A DNA stretch of 64,000 nt, taken from the NCBI GenBank assembly GCA_947259095.1, contig CAMYLA010000006.1:1-64000 (forward strand), read 5' to 3'. Position 1 is the stretch's first letter. Each line of letters begins with the position of its first letter. Below, in pieces: positions 18,144 to 27,863 of this stretch. The position numbers and the translations under genes are program-made. A model generated the notes under the pieces. That model saw only the letters and a list, made by a program, of their open reading frames with translations. It did not search any database and was not told the origin of the DNA. Source of the stretch: an uncultured Acidimicrobiaceae bacterium (GTDB lineage Bacteria > Actinomycetota > Acidimicrobiia > Acidimicrobiales > SZUA-35).

Positions 18144-18923
18144 CTACCGCACCTGACCGTGGGATCGGCCGGCCAGCTCCCGGGCCCTGGTGAACACCGC
18201 ATCGAGCATGGCCTCGGTCAGTCTTCCGGTGAAGGTGTTCTGCTGGCTGACGTGATAGCTGCAGATGATCGTCGGCCCCGAACCGGCGGGATCGCCGGTC
18301 GGCACTTCGACCCCGTGGCCGAACCTGGGTCTTGGCCGGACATCGAGGTGCCGGCACAGGGCCTGGTAGGCGAAGCCTCCGAGGGCCACGAAGACATCCG
18401 GTTTCACCAGCGCCAGCTCCCGGGCCAGGAACGGCTTGCAGTTGTCCCGCTCCTGCGGGGTCGGCTTGTTGGCCGGTGGCGCACACTTCACCGGTGAGGT
18501 GACGATGGCGCCGCTCAGGGTCAGCCCGTCGTCGAGGCTGACGCTGTCGGGCTGATTGGCGAAACCGGCCCGGTACAGCGCTCGGTACAACCACTCGCCC
18601 GATCGGTCACCGGTGAACATCCGACCGGTTCGATTGGCCCCGTGGGCGGCCGGTGCCAGGCCGATCACCGCCACCGAAGCATCGGGATCACCGAAGGCGG
18701 GGACCCCCCTGCCCCAGTACTCCCAGTCGGCATAGGCAGCCCGTTTCTCGCTTGCGACCTGCTCCCGCCACGCCACCAGCCGAGGGCAGGCCCGGCACCG
18801 GGCCACTTCGGCCCCGATCAGTTCCAGCGAATCGTTCGAGCCCCTGGTCACCGGTTTCCCCTCCGCCGCCGCCACAGTCGTCCCATCGGCTGGACGGTAC
18901 CGGCCGGGCCGGCCCGATGTCAC
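18144..18923 (-). CDS. Uracil-DNA glycosylase, family 5 (UdgB-like)
   Basis: 'CRACPRLVAWRE', 'YWGRGVPAFGDPDASVAVIGLAPAAHGANRTGRMFTGD', 'SYHVSQQNTFTGRLT'. Confidence 0.9.
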   Translation of the reverse strand: MTSGRPGRYRPADGTTVAAAEGKPVTRGSNDSLELIGAEVARCRACPRLVAWREQVASEKRAAYADWEYWGRGVPAFGDPDASVAVIGLAPAAHGANRTGRMFTGDRSGEWLYRALYRAGFANQPDSVSLDDGLTLSGAIVTSPVKCAPPANKPTPQERDNCKPFLARELALVKPDVFVALGGFAYQALCRHLDVRPRPRFGHGVEVPTGDPAGSGPTIICSYHVSQQNTFTGRLTEAMLDAVFTRARELAGRSHGQVR

Positions 18924-18956
18924 CGGTTGAAGCCAACCGTCGATAGGGTTTCGTCA

Positions 18957-19607
18957 ATGGCTCCATCGCCCCGCAAGAAACCGACCGTGGTTCTGTTCGT
19001 TCGCCATGGCCGGACCCCGACCACCGGCCAGGTGCTGCCGGGACGGGCAAAGGGGCTCCACCTTGGCGACGAGGGCGTGGCCCAGGCCGAACGGGCGGCG
19101 GAGCGCATCGGCGCCCTCGGAAAACGTCGGGTCAAGGCGGTGTACGCCTCACCGATGGAGCGAACCAGGCAAACCGCGGCCCCGATCGCCGCCGCGCTCG
19201 GCCAGAAGGTCAAGATCGAGCGAGGGTTGCTGGAGGCTGATTTCGGGAAGTGGACCGGCAGGAAACTGGCCGACCTGTACAAGCGCCCGGAGTGGGAACA
19301 GGTGCAGAAGTACCCCAGCGGCTTCCGCTTTCCCGAGGGCGAGTCGTTTGCCGAGATGCAACAGCGGATGGTCGGTGCGGTGCAGAAGCTGGTGGCCGCC
19401 CATCCAGGCCAAACCATCGTTGCGGTCTCTCATGCCGATCCGATCAAGGCCGCGGTGGCCAATGCGATGGGCACCCACCTCGATCTCTTCCAGCGCATCG
19501 TGGTCGGCCCCTGTTCGATCTCGGCCATCATCTACGGATTCGGGGGGCCGACGGTGCTTGCCGTCAACTCCATGGGCGACGACTTGAAGGCGCTCGTCCC
19601 CAGTTAG
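18957..19607 (+). CDS. Histidine phosphatase family protein (MSMEG_4193-like)
   Basis: 'VVLFVRHGRTPTTGQVLPGRAKGLHLGDEGVAQAERAAERI'; followed by DUF3090 and SCO1664. Confidence 0.88.
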   Translation: MAPSPRKKPTVVLFVRHGRTPTTGQVLPGRAKGLHLGDEGVAQAERAAERIGALGKRRVKAVYASPMERTRQTAAPIAAALGQKVKIERGLLEADFGKWTGRKLADLYKRPEWEQVQKYPSGFRFPEGESFAEMQQRMVGAVQKLVAAHPGQTIVAVSHADPIKAAVANAMGTHLDLFQRIVVGPCSISAIIYGFGGPTVLAVNSMGDDLKALVPS

Positions 19608-19641
19608 GTACTGTCGTGACAGTAGGAGTTTCCGATCGACC

Positions 19642-20157
19642 ATGAGTGACTCGTTCGAATTCAGAGAGGTCACCCACTTCACCGCAGGCGCCATCGGTGA
19701 ACCGGGGGGCCGCGTGTTCTACCTCCAGGTCGGCGACGAGTCGGCAATGGTCACCGTGAAGCTGGAGAAGCAACAGGTCAAGGCCCTGGCCCAATTCCTG
19801 CGGGGCGTGCTCGACGATCTGCCGTCGATTCCCAACCCCACACCGGCGCCGGAATTGATCAGTCCCACCGTTCCGGAGTGGACGGTGGGCCAGATCGCCG
19901 TCGGCGTGGACGAGGCCGACGCCGAGGTGGTGTTGGTCATCGAGGAACTGGTTCCAGAAGAGGACGAGGATCCCGACGACGATCTCGGGCTGCTGGATGA
20001 GAGCACCGGGGCCAAGATCCGAGCCCACATCGACGTGAGCCACGCCGCCGGCTTCATCACCATGTCGGACGAGCTGATGACAAAGGGCCGCCCGCCGTGC
20101 CGGCTGTGCGGCCAGCCCCTCGACCCGTCGGGTCATGCCTGCCCCCGGCTGAACTGA
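19642..20157 (+). CDS. DUF3090 family protein
   Basis: 'FTAGAIGEPGGRVFYLQVGDESAMVTVKLEKQQVKALAQFLRGVLDDLP'; C-terminal Cys motif. Confidence 0.88.
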   Translation: MSDSFEFREVTHFTAGAIGEPGGRVFYLQVGDESAMVTVKLEKQQVKALAQFLRGVLDDLPSIPNPTPAPELISPTVPEWTVGQIAVGVDEADAEVVLVIEELVPEEDEDPDDDLGLLDESTGAKIRAHIDVSHAAGFITMSDELMTKGRPPCRLCGQPLDPSGHACPRLN

Positions 20158-20170
20158 TGGACGGATCCCG

Positions 20171-20956
20171 ATGAATCGGCCGGCGGACGGCTCGCCGGGA
20201 GACGGGCGCTTCGATTCCGCATTCGATCTCTCCACCGATGACCTCATCGATCTGTTCCAGACGGGCGAGATGGAAGTGGAGGGCCGGATGCCCTACAGCT
20301 CCAATGCCACACTGATGGTCACGGTCTCCGACGGGATCGGGGCCGACGGCGAACCGACCGGGCGGCTCCATCGGGCCATCTACAAGCCGGGCCGGGGTGA
20401 GCGGCCGCTCTGGGATTTCCCGACCGGCCTCTACAAGCGGGAAGTGGCCATGTACCGGTTGGCCGAGGCGCTGGGCTGGTCGGTCATACCACCCACCACC
20501 TTGGCCGACGGGCCGCTGGGCGAAGGGTCGGTCCAGGCCTTCGTCGACGCCGATTTCGAACAGCATTACTTCACCCTCCACGAGGACGACATCGGCCGAC
20601 CGGATCTGGAGCGGTTGTGCGCACTCGATCTGATCGCCAACAACACCGACCGGAAGTCCGGCCACTGTCTGCTCGGCCGCGATGGCCGGGTCTACGGCAT
20701 CGATCACGGGCTGTCGTTCCATGCCCAGTTCAAGCTCCGGACCGTGCTCTGGGACTACATCGGCGAACCGGTGCCGGCCGAGATCCTGGCCGATATCCAA
20801 CGATTCCTCGACCAGGGCCCGCCCCCCGGGCTGAGCTGCCTGCTCGACGGGATCGAAATGGATGCGGTGATGGCCAGGGCCAGGGCCCTGGTCGAGGCCG
20901 GCGTCTACCCCGACGACGAGACCGGTGGCCACCGCTGGCCGTGGCCTCTGGTCTGA
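20171..20956 (+). CDS. SCO1664 family (PI3/4-kinase-like) protein
   Basis: 'AIYKPGRGERPLWDFPTGLYKREVAMYRLAEALGW', 'NNTDRKSGHCLLG', 'GIDHGLSFH'. Confidence 0.88.
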   Translation: MNRPADGSPGDGRFDSAFDLSTDDLIDLFQTGEMEVEGRMPYSSNATLMVTVSDGIGADGEPTGRLHRAIYKPGRGERPLWDFPTGLYKREVAMYRLAEALGWSVIPPTTLADGPLGEGSVQAFVDADFEQHYFTLHEDDIGRPDLERLCALDLIANNTDRKSGHCLLGRDGRVYGIDHGLSFHAQFKLRTVLWDYIGEPVPAEILADIQRFLDQGPPPGLSCLLDGIEMDAVMARARALVEAGVYPDDETGGHRWPWPLV

Positions 20957-21072
20957 GCTCCACGAGCTCGACCCGTTGTCAGCCGACGGCAACCCGGTGG
21001 CCACGATCCCGCAGGCGGGTCGGACACCGATCCAGCCGACGGCGGCTCCTCTCGCTGCGACCGGTCATGGAA

Positions 21073-22140
21073 CTACTGCGTGATGACCGGCACGTCGACG
21101 CCGACGGAGCGGGCGGCCACGGTGAGGTCGGCCCAGGTCCCGTCGGCCAGGTCGATACCGTTTTCCAACTGCTCGGCGGCCTTGGCCCGTTCGATGTCGC
21201 CCGGGAGCTGCACCGGCTGACCGGGGTCGGCCGGTGCCGCCGATCGCACGTAGTCGGCGAAGTCGGTGGCCTTGGCCGCGAAGTCGCCGGCGGCGAAGTG
21301 ATCCGGCGAGAGGTAGATGGAGAGCATGCCGTTGGAGAACGGGTCGGTGCCGCTGGTGGCCGAACCGGCCAGCACGCCGGCCAGCAGTTCGCAGGCCAGC
21401 GCCAGCGCCGAGCCCTTCTGCTCCCCCATGGTCCGAAGCGCCCCCGGCCCCCGTCGGGGATCGGGATTCTTGCCCGGTGGAACCTCGCCGTACAGGACCG
21501 AGGTGTCGCCGCTGATCGATCCGTCCGGACCCACCATGGCGTTATCGGGCACCGGCTTGCCGCCGTTGAGCGCAACCTTGGCCTTCCCCTCGGCCACCAC
21601 CGAGGTGGCGAAGTCGATGAGTATCGGCGGCCGGTCGTGTTGGGGGATCCCGATGGCGATCGGGTCGGTGCCGAACCGCCGCTCCTTGCCGCCGAACGGG
21701 GCCACCAGACCCTTGCCGGCAACGTTGACGAAGTGGATCGACACGTAGCCGGCATCGGCGGCGGCCTCGGCCCAGTCGGCGATCCGTCCCAGGTGACCGG
21801 AGTTCCGCAGGGCCACCACCGACACCCCGGGGCCCTCCGCCTTGGCCAGACCGATGGCGACGGCCTGCTCGCCGACCGTCTGGCCGAATCCGTAGCCACC
21901 GTCGAGCACCACCAGGGTGTCGTTCTCCGACACCACCTGGACCTCCTGGTTGGCCACCACCGCACCACCGCCAAGCCAGTCGGCGTAGTTGCGGACCCGG
22001 ACCACCCCGTGGCTGGGATGGCCGGCCAGATCCGAGGCGAGCAGGTGGCGGGCGATCCGGTCCGCCTCGTCCTCGGCGCAGCCGGCGGCGCGGAACACCG
22101 ATGTCACGAACGATCGCAGTTGGTCGACGGGGACTCTCAT
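21073..22140 (-). CDS. Malate/lactate dehydrogenase family (LDH2) oxidoreductase
   Basis: 'RHLLASDLAGHPSHGVVRVRNYADWL', 'GYGFGQTVGEQAVAIGLAKAEGPGVSVVALRNSGHLGRIADWAE'; ATG at 22140. Confidence 0.88.
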   Translation of the reverse strand: MRVPVDQLRSFVTSVFRAAGCAEDEADRIARHLLASDLAGHPSHGVVRVRNYADWLGGGAVVANQEVQVVSENDTLVVLDGGYGFGQTVGEQAVAIGLAKAEGPGVSVVALRNSGHLGRIADWAEAAADAGYVSIHFVNVAGKGLVAPFGGKERRFGTDPIAIGIPQHDRPPILIDFATSVVAEGKAKVALNGGKPVPDNAMVGPDGSISGDTSVLYGEVPPGKNPDPRRGPGALRTMGEQKGSALALACELLAGVLAGSATSGTDPFSNGMLSIYLSPDHFAAGDFAAKATDFADYVRSAAPADPGQPVQLPGDIERAKAAEQLENGIDLADGTWADLTVAARSVGVDVPVITQ

Positions 22141-22307
22141 GGCCCCAACTGTGGTGCAACCGACAGGGTTTTTTCCACCCGCGGGGTCGACCGTGGGTTT
22201 TGGGGCGGCCGGTTCGCCAGGAGCGCCCGCGTCGCTTGTCGGCGAAACGGACGAGCATGTGGGCTCACCACGACCGGATCGACGAGGCGCCGGCACCTCG
22301 ACGCCGA

Positions 22308-22619
22308 TCAGTGCTCCGATGAGTCGCGGAGGGCCTCGAACGGGAAGATGCCCGTCGCATGACCGTCGTTCCAGGTCAGCTGGATCCCCCACGCACCGTG
22401 GGGGCTGGCATCGGTGATGCGCAGCGGCGTGGGGGCACCGGGGCGGGGCCACACCTCTTCTCCCTGGTCTCGCAGGTGGCGACAGGGTGCGCAGGGACAA
22501 CCGAGACGTAGCTCCATGATCGAGAAGCCGGCGACATGGCCGTCGACGAAGGTGATGGTGACACCCTCGTCGCGTTTGACCGTGATGTCCGATGGTTCGT
22601 ATCGATCGTCCAAGCTCAC
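22308..22619 (-). CDS. DUF971 family protein
   Basis: GTG at 22619; 'VTFVDGHVAGFSIMELRLGCPCAPCRHLRDQGEEVWP...LTWNDGHATGIFPFEALR'. Confidence 0.8.
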   Translation of the reverse strand: MSLDDRYEPSDITVKRDEGVTITFVDGHVAGFSIMELRLGCPCAPCRHLRDQGEEVWPRPGAPTPLRITDASPHGAWGIQLTWNDGHATGIFPFEALRDSSEH

Positions 22620-22703
22620 AGCTTGCCCTGATCGGCGGCGAAGTCGGCGACCCCGTTCGCATGTTCGGGCCGATCGCAGCGCCCGTCGGCGAGAAGCTCG
22701 GTC

Positions 22704-22790
22704 CGGCCGGATCCGAGGCGAGCAGTCGGCCGGCGCTCCGGGTCGCCCCGTCCTCGGCGCAGCCGGCGGCGAAAACACCGGCCGGACCAT
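22704..22790 (-). pseudogene. Degenerate fragment of an LDH2 N-terminus (partial duplicate of the gene at 21073-22140)
   Basis: Translates to 'VFAAGCAEDGATRSAGRLLASDPAG' vs 'VFRAAGCAEDEADRIARHLLASDLAG' in the intact gene; ~75 nt of near-identical DNA. Confidence 0.75.
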
Positions 22791-22859
22791 CCACGACCGC
22801 CGAGCGCAGACAACCGCGTTCTGGCGAACCGGGGGCAATCGTTCGATACTGTTCGTGTC

Positions 22860-23225
22860 ATGGAGCATCGGGCCCCCGGCCGGACGACGGCGAGACGAAT
22901 CGACAACCAGGCCGACCACCAGCGGGTCCGGTCGTCCGACGAGGCGCGCGGACATGACCCTGATGACGGGTTCGGAGCGGTCCGGGCCGCCTATCCCCCG
23001 ATGCTCAACACCGCCCAGGTGGCCGAACTGCTCGACCTCAACCCTCGCACCGTCCTCAACATGGCGGCCGACGGGCGCTTGCCGGCCAGCAGGCTGGCGG
23101 GGTCACGGAAGTTCCATTTCCTGCTGGAGGAGGTCATCATGACCCTGAAGGCCAGCCGGGTGGTCCCCACAACCGGACCGGCCGAGGCGGCCGGGGCCGA
23201 GGCGCCAGACCAGGCGACGAGATGA
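22860..23225 (+). CDS. Excisionase-type helix-turn-helix DNA-binding protein
   Basis: 'MLNTAQVAELLDLNPRTVLNMAADGRLPASRLAGSRKFHFLLEEV'. Confidence 0.75.
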   Translation: MEHRAPGRTTARRIDNQADHQRVRSSDEARGHDPDDGFGAVRAAYPPMLNTAQVAELLDLNPRTVLNMAADGRLPASRLAGSRKFHFLLEEVIMTLKASRVVPTTGPAEAAGAEAPDQATR

Positions 23226-23393
23226 ATATGACTTCAGTCACAACCAACAGCATCGCCGACGGATCGCCAACAGTGCCGTCGTGTACCCTTGGAGAAGGTT
23301 CGTCACCCCCGATGTGTCATTGCCGAGGTCCGGTGTGCAGCTCCAGAGTCCAGCACGTCGGAACCGTCGCCTCGACCGTAGGAGAACTCCGTC

Positions 23394-24479
23394 ATGAGTG
23401 AGCTTGAAGACCTCCCGAGTTGGGCCGGCCGAAGCGCCGACGGCCAGCCCCCGGAGGCAGCCTCGACAGCGGAGAGTCAGGCCCCGGAAGGCCAGGCCCC
23501 GGAAAGCCAGGCCCCGGAAGGCCAGGCCCCGGCTGAGGCCCCGATCCTCGATCAGGGTCAGGACCCAGGCCCCGAGAGCGGGCACAACCCCCAGCCGGTT
23601 GCAGAGGAACAGCAGCGCCGCCCCCGGCGGACGCTGCTGCTGGCCCTGCTCGGTCTCCTGGCCTTGGTGGGTATCGGGGCCGTCGGCTACCTCCTCGCCA
23701 GCTCCCAGGACGATTCGACCGAGACCGCAGCCAATCAGCAGGGCGAAGATGGCGGGACCACCGACGGCGATGGCCGGCTCGGCAGCGAGGAGCTGGCATC
23801 GGACGAGGCCACCGAGACCGATGGAGGCGCCACCACCGACCAAGCCGAGGCCGCCGACGAGACCGTGGCCGCCGATACCGATGACGAGGGAGGCACCGAC
23901 GGCCAGGGCGGAGACGACACCGAGGCCGCCGATGCCGATGAAGACGCCACCGGCCTCGACTCCGGGCGGCAGGCCATCTTCCGCAGCGGCAAGGTCTACC
24001 TCAGCGGACCGGTCCCGAGCGAGGAGATCGGGCAGCTGATCGAGCAGAAGGCGGCTGCGGTCGTCGGGCCGGACAACGTGGTCAACGAATACACGATCGA
24101 CCCCTCGGCGGTGATCGAGGAAGGCAGCAGCGCACCGCTGTATGTCGAAGATGTGGTGCTGTTCGAATTCAACAGCGTGGCGATCGCCGAGCCGTTCCTG
24201 CCGATCCTCGACCTGGGCACGGTCCTGCTGAGCCAGAACCCGCAGGCCTCGGTGACGGTGGTGACCCGTACCGATGCGCTTGGCAGCGAGGAGGTGAACC
24301 TCGAGGTGTCGACAAGACGGGCCGATGCGGTTGTCGAGTACTGGCTGAACCAAGGGGTGAACGCGGAGCAGATCAAGACCGACCCCCGGGGTGAGGAGCT
24401 CGCTTCCGAGGACGACGACGCCGAGACCGCAGCCCTCAATCGTCGAGCCGAGTTCATCATCACCGGCCTGCTCGACTGA
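23394..24479 (+). CDS. Membrane-anchored BON-like plus OmpA-like domain protein (ArfA-like architecture)
   Basis: Repetitive N-terminus (QAPEGQAPES), TM helix, acidic linker, then 'VVLFEFNSVAIAEPFLPILDLGTVLL...RRADAVVEYWLNQGVNAEQI...NRRAEFIITG'. Confidence 0.75.
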   Translation: MSELEDLPSWAGRSADGQPPEAASTAESQAPEGQAPESQAPEGQAPAEAPILDQGQDPGPESGHNPQPVAEEQQRRPRRTLLLALLGLLALVGIGAVGYLLASSQDDSTETAANQQGEDGGTTDGDGRLGSEELASDEATETDGGATTDQAEAADETVAADTDDEGGTDGQGGDDTEAADADEDATGLDSGRQAIFRSGKVYLSGPVPSEEIGQLIEQKAAAVVGPDNVVNEYTIDPSAVIEEGSSAPLYVEDVVLFEFNSVAIAEPFLPILDLGTVLLSQNPQASVTVVTRTDALGSEEVNLEVSTRRADAVVEYWLNQGVNAEQIKTDPRGEELASEDDDAETAALNRRAEFIITGLLD

Positions 24480-24579
24480 TCGGGTCTGGCCGGTATTCCG
24501 GCCCGAAGGGGCGGCGGGTCCGGCGGTGGGCCTCCGGCCGACCGCCGATGTCACAGGCGGTCATTATGTTGGTGCCGCC

Positions 24580-26883
24580 ATGTCTGCCAGCTCCACGCCA
24601 AACGCCGTCACGCCACCATCCACCCCCGCACCCGCCACCGGTCCGGCCTCCACCTCCGCACCGCCGGCCCAGCCGGGCTCCGGCGGCCTGACCCTCGAGC
24701 CGGGCTTCGGCGGCCCGGTGGACGTGCCGCCCTTCTCATCGTCGGCCGGTCCCCCACCGGGGCCGCCGGGCCCACCTCAGGCCTGGACGTCGGGCCTCAA
24801 TCCCCAGCAGCACCGGGCTGCCGCCCATAGCGGCACACCGCTGCTGATCGTGGCCGGTGCCGGCACCGGAAAGACCAAGACCTTGGTGGCCAGGGTGGCC
24901 AGGCTGCTGGAGACGGGCGCCGATCCGGACCGGCTGCTGTTGCTGACCTTCACCAGGAGAGCCGCGGCGGAGATGATCGGACGGGTCGGGTCGGCCTGTC
25001 CGGGCCGTTCGGCGAACCAGATCTGGGGCGGCACGTTCCATTCGATCGCCAATCGGCTGCTCCGCCGCTACGGATCGGCGGCCGGGCTGCCGGACGGGTT
25101 CACCGTGCTGGACCACGGCGACAGCACCGAGCTGTTCTCACTGGTGAGGACCGAGGAGGGTTTCGCCGAGCGGGGCAAACGGTTCCCCAGGGCCGAGACC
25201 ATCGCCTCGATCTACTCCCGGATGGTCAACAGCCAGGCCAAGCTCAACGACGTGCTCCAGATCGACTATCCCTGGTGCGCCGACCACGCCGACGAGCTGC
25301 GGACCATCTTCGGCGCGTACACCGCAGGCAAGCGGGCCAACCATGTCGTCGACTATGACGATCTGCTCCTGTTCTGGCGGGGCCTGACCGTGAGCCCGGT
25401 CGGGGAGGCGCTGCGCTGCCTCTTCGACCACGTGCTGATCGACGAGTACCAGGACACCAACATCATCCAGGCCGAGATCATCCGGGGCATGTGCGGCCAC
25501 GGCACCGAGGTGTGTGCGGTGGGCGACGACGCCCAGGCCATCTACGGATTCCGGGCCGCCACCGTTGCCAACATGTGGAGCTTCCCCAAAACCTACCCCG
25601 ACGCCGAGGTGGTGATCCTGGAGCAGAACTATCGATCCACGATGCCGATCCTCGAGGTGGCCAATGCAGTGCTGGGCCAGGCCACCGGCCCGGCGCGGCC
25701 GGCCGAGAACGACGGGGGCCGGGGCGCCGATCGGGCCGGTGGCCGATCGGCTCATGGCGAGCCGGACCCGATGTCGACATATCACAAGCGCCTGTGGTCG
25801 ACCAGGCCGACGGGGCCCCGGCCCAGGCTGCTGACCTGCGACGATGAGGGCGAACAGTCGCGGCTGGTGGCCGAGCACATTCTCGATGCGAGGGAGCGGG
25901 GCATGGACCTGCGGGACCAGTCGGTGCTGTTCCGGGCCGGCCACCACGCCGACGGGCTCGAGCTCGAGCTGGTCCGGCGGGACATCCCCTACATGAAGTA
26001 CGGCGGCCTCAAGTATCTGGAGACGGCCCATGTCAAGGATCTGCTGGCCCTGTTGCGGATCCTGGAGAACCCCGAGGATCAGCTGGCATGGCATCGGGTG
26101 CTCCGCTCGATGGACGGCGTCGGCCCGGCAACCGTCCAGCGACTGTCCGACGAACTGCGGGTCACCAAACCGAACGCCAATGCCCTCGGCCGGTTCATCG
26201 ACGGGATCGGGCGGGTACCCAGTGCGGCCACGGAACAGGCGGCCGAGCTTCGTTTGGCCCTGGCCGACTGCGTCGGCGGCACCCTCGATCCCGCAACCCA
26301 GATCGATCGTCTCAAACAGTTCTGCACCATGGTGTTCCCCAACCGCTACGAGAACAGCGACGCCCGGTTGGCCGACATCGATCAACTGGCGGCCGGTGCC
26401 AGGGGCTACGGCTCCCGGAGCAGGTTCCTCACCGAGCTGACCCTGGACCCACCACGAAAGACCGGCGACTTCGCAGGACCACCTCACCTCGACGACGACT
26501 GGCTCACCCTCAGCACCATCCACTCGGCAAAGGGCTGCGAGTGGAAGGCGGTGTACCTTCTCCACGCCGCCGATGGCAACATCCCCTCGGAGATGGCCCT
26601 CGGCGACGACCAGGGCCTCGCCGAGGAGCTCCGTCTGCTCTATGTGGCGGTCACCAGGGCCAAGAGCGAACTCACCGTGTCGTTCCCGCTGCGGTTCCAC
26701 GTCAACCGGTTCGCCAAGGACGACCGCCACGTCTACGCCCAGCTCAGCCGGTTCCTCGAACCGCTGCGGCCCCACTTCGACGAAACCACAACCGCCGCAC
26801 CGCAGGAGGAGGGAGCGCTGGTGCTTGGCAACGTCGGCGTCGCAGACGAGGTCGACGCCATGCTCACGTCGCTGTGGAGCTGA
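24580..26883 (+). CDS. UvrD/PcrA-type ATP-dependent DNA helicase
   Basis: 'LNPQQHRAAAHSGTPLLIVAGAGTGKTKTLVARVARLL', 'LIDEYQDTN', 'AVGDDAQAIYGFRAA', 'LSTIHSAKGCEW', 'LLYVAVTRAK'. Confidence 0.95.
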   Translation: MSASSTPNAVTPPSTPAPATGPASTSAPPAQPGSGGLTLEPGFGGPVDVPPFSSSAGPPPGPPGPPQAWTSGLNPQQHRAAAHSGTPLLIVAGAGTGKTKTLVARVARLLETGADPDRLLLLTFTRRAAAEMIGRVGSACPGRSANQIWGGTFHSIANRLLRRYGSAAGLPDGFTVLDHGDSTELFSLVRTEEGFAERGKRFPRAETIASIYSRMVNSQAKLNDVLQIDYPWCADHADELRTIFGAYTAGKRANHVVDYDDLLLFWRGLTVSPVGEALRCLFDHVLIDEYQDTNIIQAEIIRGMCGHGTEVCAVGDDAQAIYGFRAATVANMWSFPKTYPDAEVVILEQNYRSTMPILEVANAVLGQATGPARPAENDGGRGADRAGGRSAHGEPDPMSTYHKRLWSTRPTGPRPRLLTCDDEGEQSRLVAEHILDARERGMDLRDQSVLFRAGHHADGLELELVRRDIPYMKYGGLKYLETAHVKDLLALLRILENPEDQLAWHRVLRSMDGVGPATVQRLSDELRVTKPNANALGRFIDGIGRVPSAATEQAAELRLALADCVGGTLDPATQIDRLKQFCTMVFPNRYENSDARLADIDQLAAGARGYGSRSRFLTELTLDPPRKTGDFAGPPHLDDDWLTLSTIHSAKGCEWKAVYLLHAADGNIPSEMALGDDQGLAEELRLLYVAVTRAKSELTVSFPLRFHVNRFAKDDRHVYAQLSRFLEPLRPHFDETTTAAPQEEGALVLGNVGVADEVDAMLTSLWS

Positions 26884-26942
26884 GACCGCAAACCGCCTGC
26901 TGCGAGGCAATCGGGGCCCAACCGGCCGACTAGCCTGAGGCC

Positions 26943-27827
26943 GTGGCCATCCGGACCCTCACGATCCCTGCGACGTTGAACGTCAAGGACACGATCCGAG
27001 GCGTCAAGGATCCGGTCATGATCGGCCCCACCGAAACCTGGTGGACCACCAGAACCCCCGACGGGGTCGGCACGCTCCAGCTGCGGCGGTCCGGTGAACA
27101 GACGATGGAGGCCGAGGCGTGGGGTCTCGGCGCCCAATGGTTGCTCCACCAGGCACCGCGCCTGCTCGGCGGCGACGACGATCCGCGGGGCTTCAAACCC
27201 ACGGGCAAATTGGCCGGGTATTGGCGTCGACGGCCGTTCCTGCTCGGTCGCACCGATCGCCCCTGGGACTCGCTGGTCGGTGCGGTGTTCGGCCAGAAGG
27301 TCCAGGTGGCGAATGCAGCCAGAGCCAGGCGGCTGCTGGCCCGGAGATTCGGTGATCCGGCCCCCGGGCCCAAGCCGGGTTGGGTGTTGCCGTCGCCGGA
27401 CCGGGTGGCCGAGATGGGCTATCACCAGTTTCACCCACTCGGCGTCGAACGGAAACGGGCCGAGATCCTGATCAGGGTGGCCAGGGAGATGGGCCGTCTC
27501 GATGAACTTACCGACCGACCACCAGCCAGCGTTGCCGCCCGGCTCCAGCGCATCCGGGGAGTCGGACCATGGACTGCGGCCATGGTGACCGCCTCGTCGA
27601 TGGGCGATGCCGATGCGGTCCCGGTCGGCGACTATCACCTTCCAAACACCGTGGCCTGGACGCTGGCCGATGAACCCCGGGGCACCGACGAGCGCATGCT
27701 GGAGCTCCTCGAGCCCTATGCCGGCCACCGGTGGCGGGTCATCCGATTGGCCAAGGCCAACGGTCGGGCGCCGAGATACGGCCCGAAACTGTCGCTGACC
27801 GGCGATGGTCTGCATCTGGGCCGCTGA
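26943..27827 (+). CDS. HhH-GPD DNA glycosylase (AlkA-like)
   Basis: 'LQRIRGVGPWTAAMVTASSMGDADAVPVGDYHLPNTVAW' with the catalytic Asp context. Confidence 0.88.
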   Translation: MAIRTLTIPATLNVKDTIRGVKDPVMIGPTETWWTTRTPDGVGTLQLRRSGEQTMEAEAWGLGAQWLLHQAPRLLGGDDDPRGFKPTGKLAGYWRRRPFLLGRTDRPWDSLVGAVFGQKVQVANAARARRLLARRFGDPAPGPKPGWVLPSPDRVAEMGYHQFHPLGVERKRAEILIRVAREMGRLDELTDRPPASVAARLQRIRGVGPWTAAMVTASSMGDADAVPVGDYHLPNTVAWTLADEPRGTDERMLELLEPYAGHRWRVIRLAKANGRAPRYGPKLSLTGDGLHLGR

Positions 27828-27863
27828 GCGGGGGACATCGACCAGCCGACGCCCCGGACCGAA

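Noticed and set aside
25138-26910. 590-aa minus-strand ORF
   Set aside because: Antisense to the UvrD-like helicase, with no recognisable motifs
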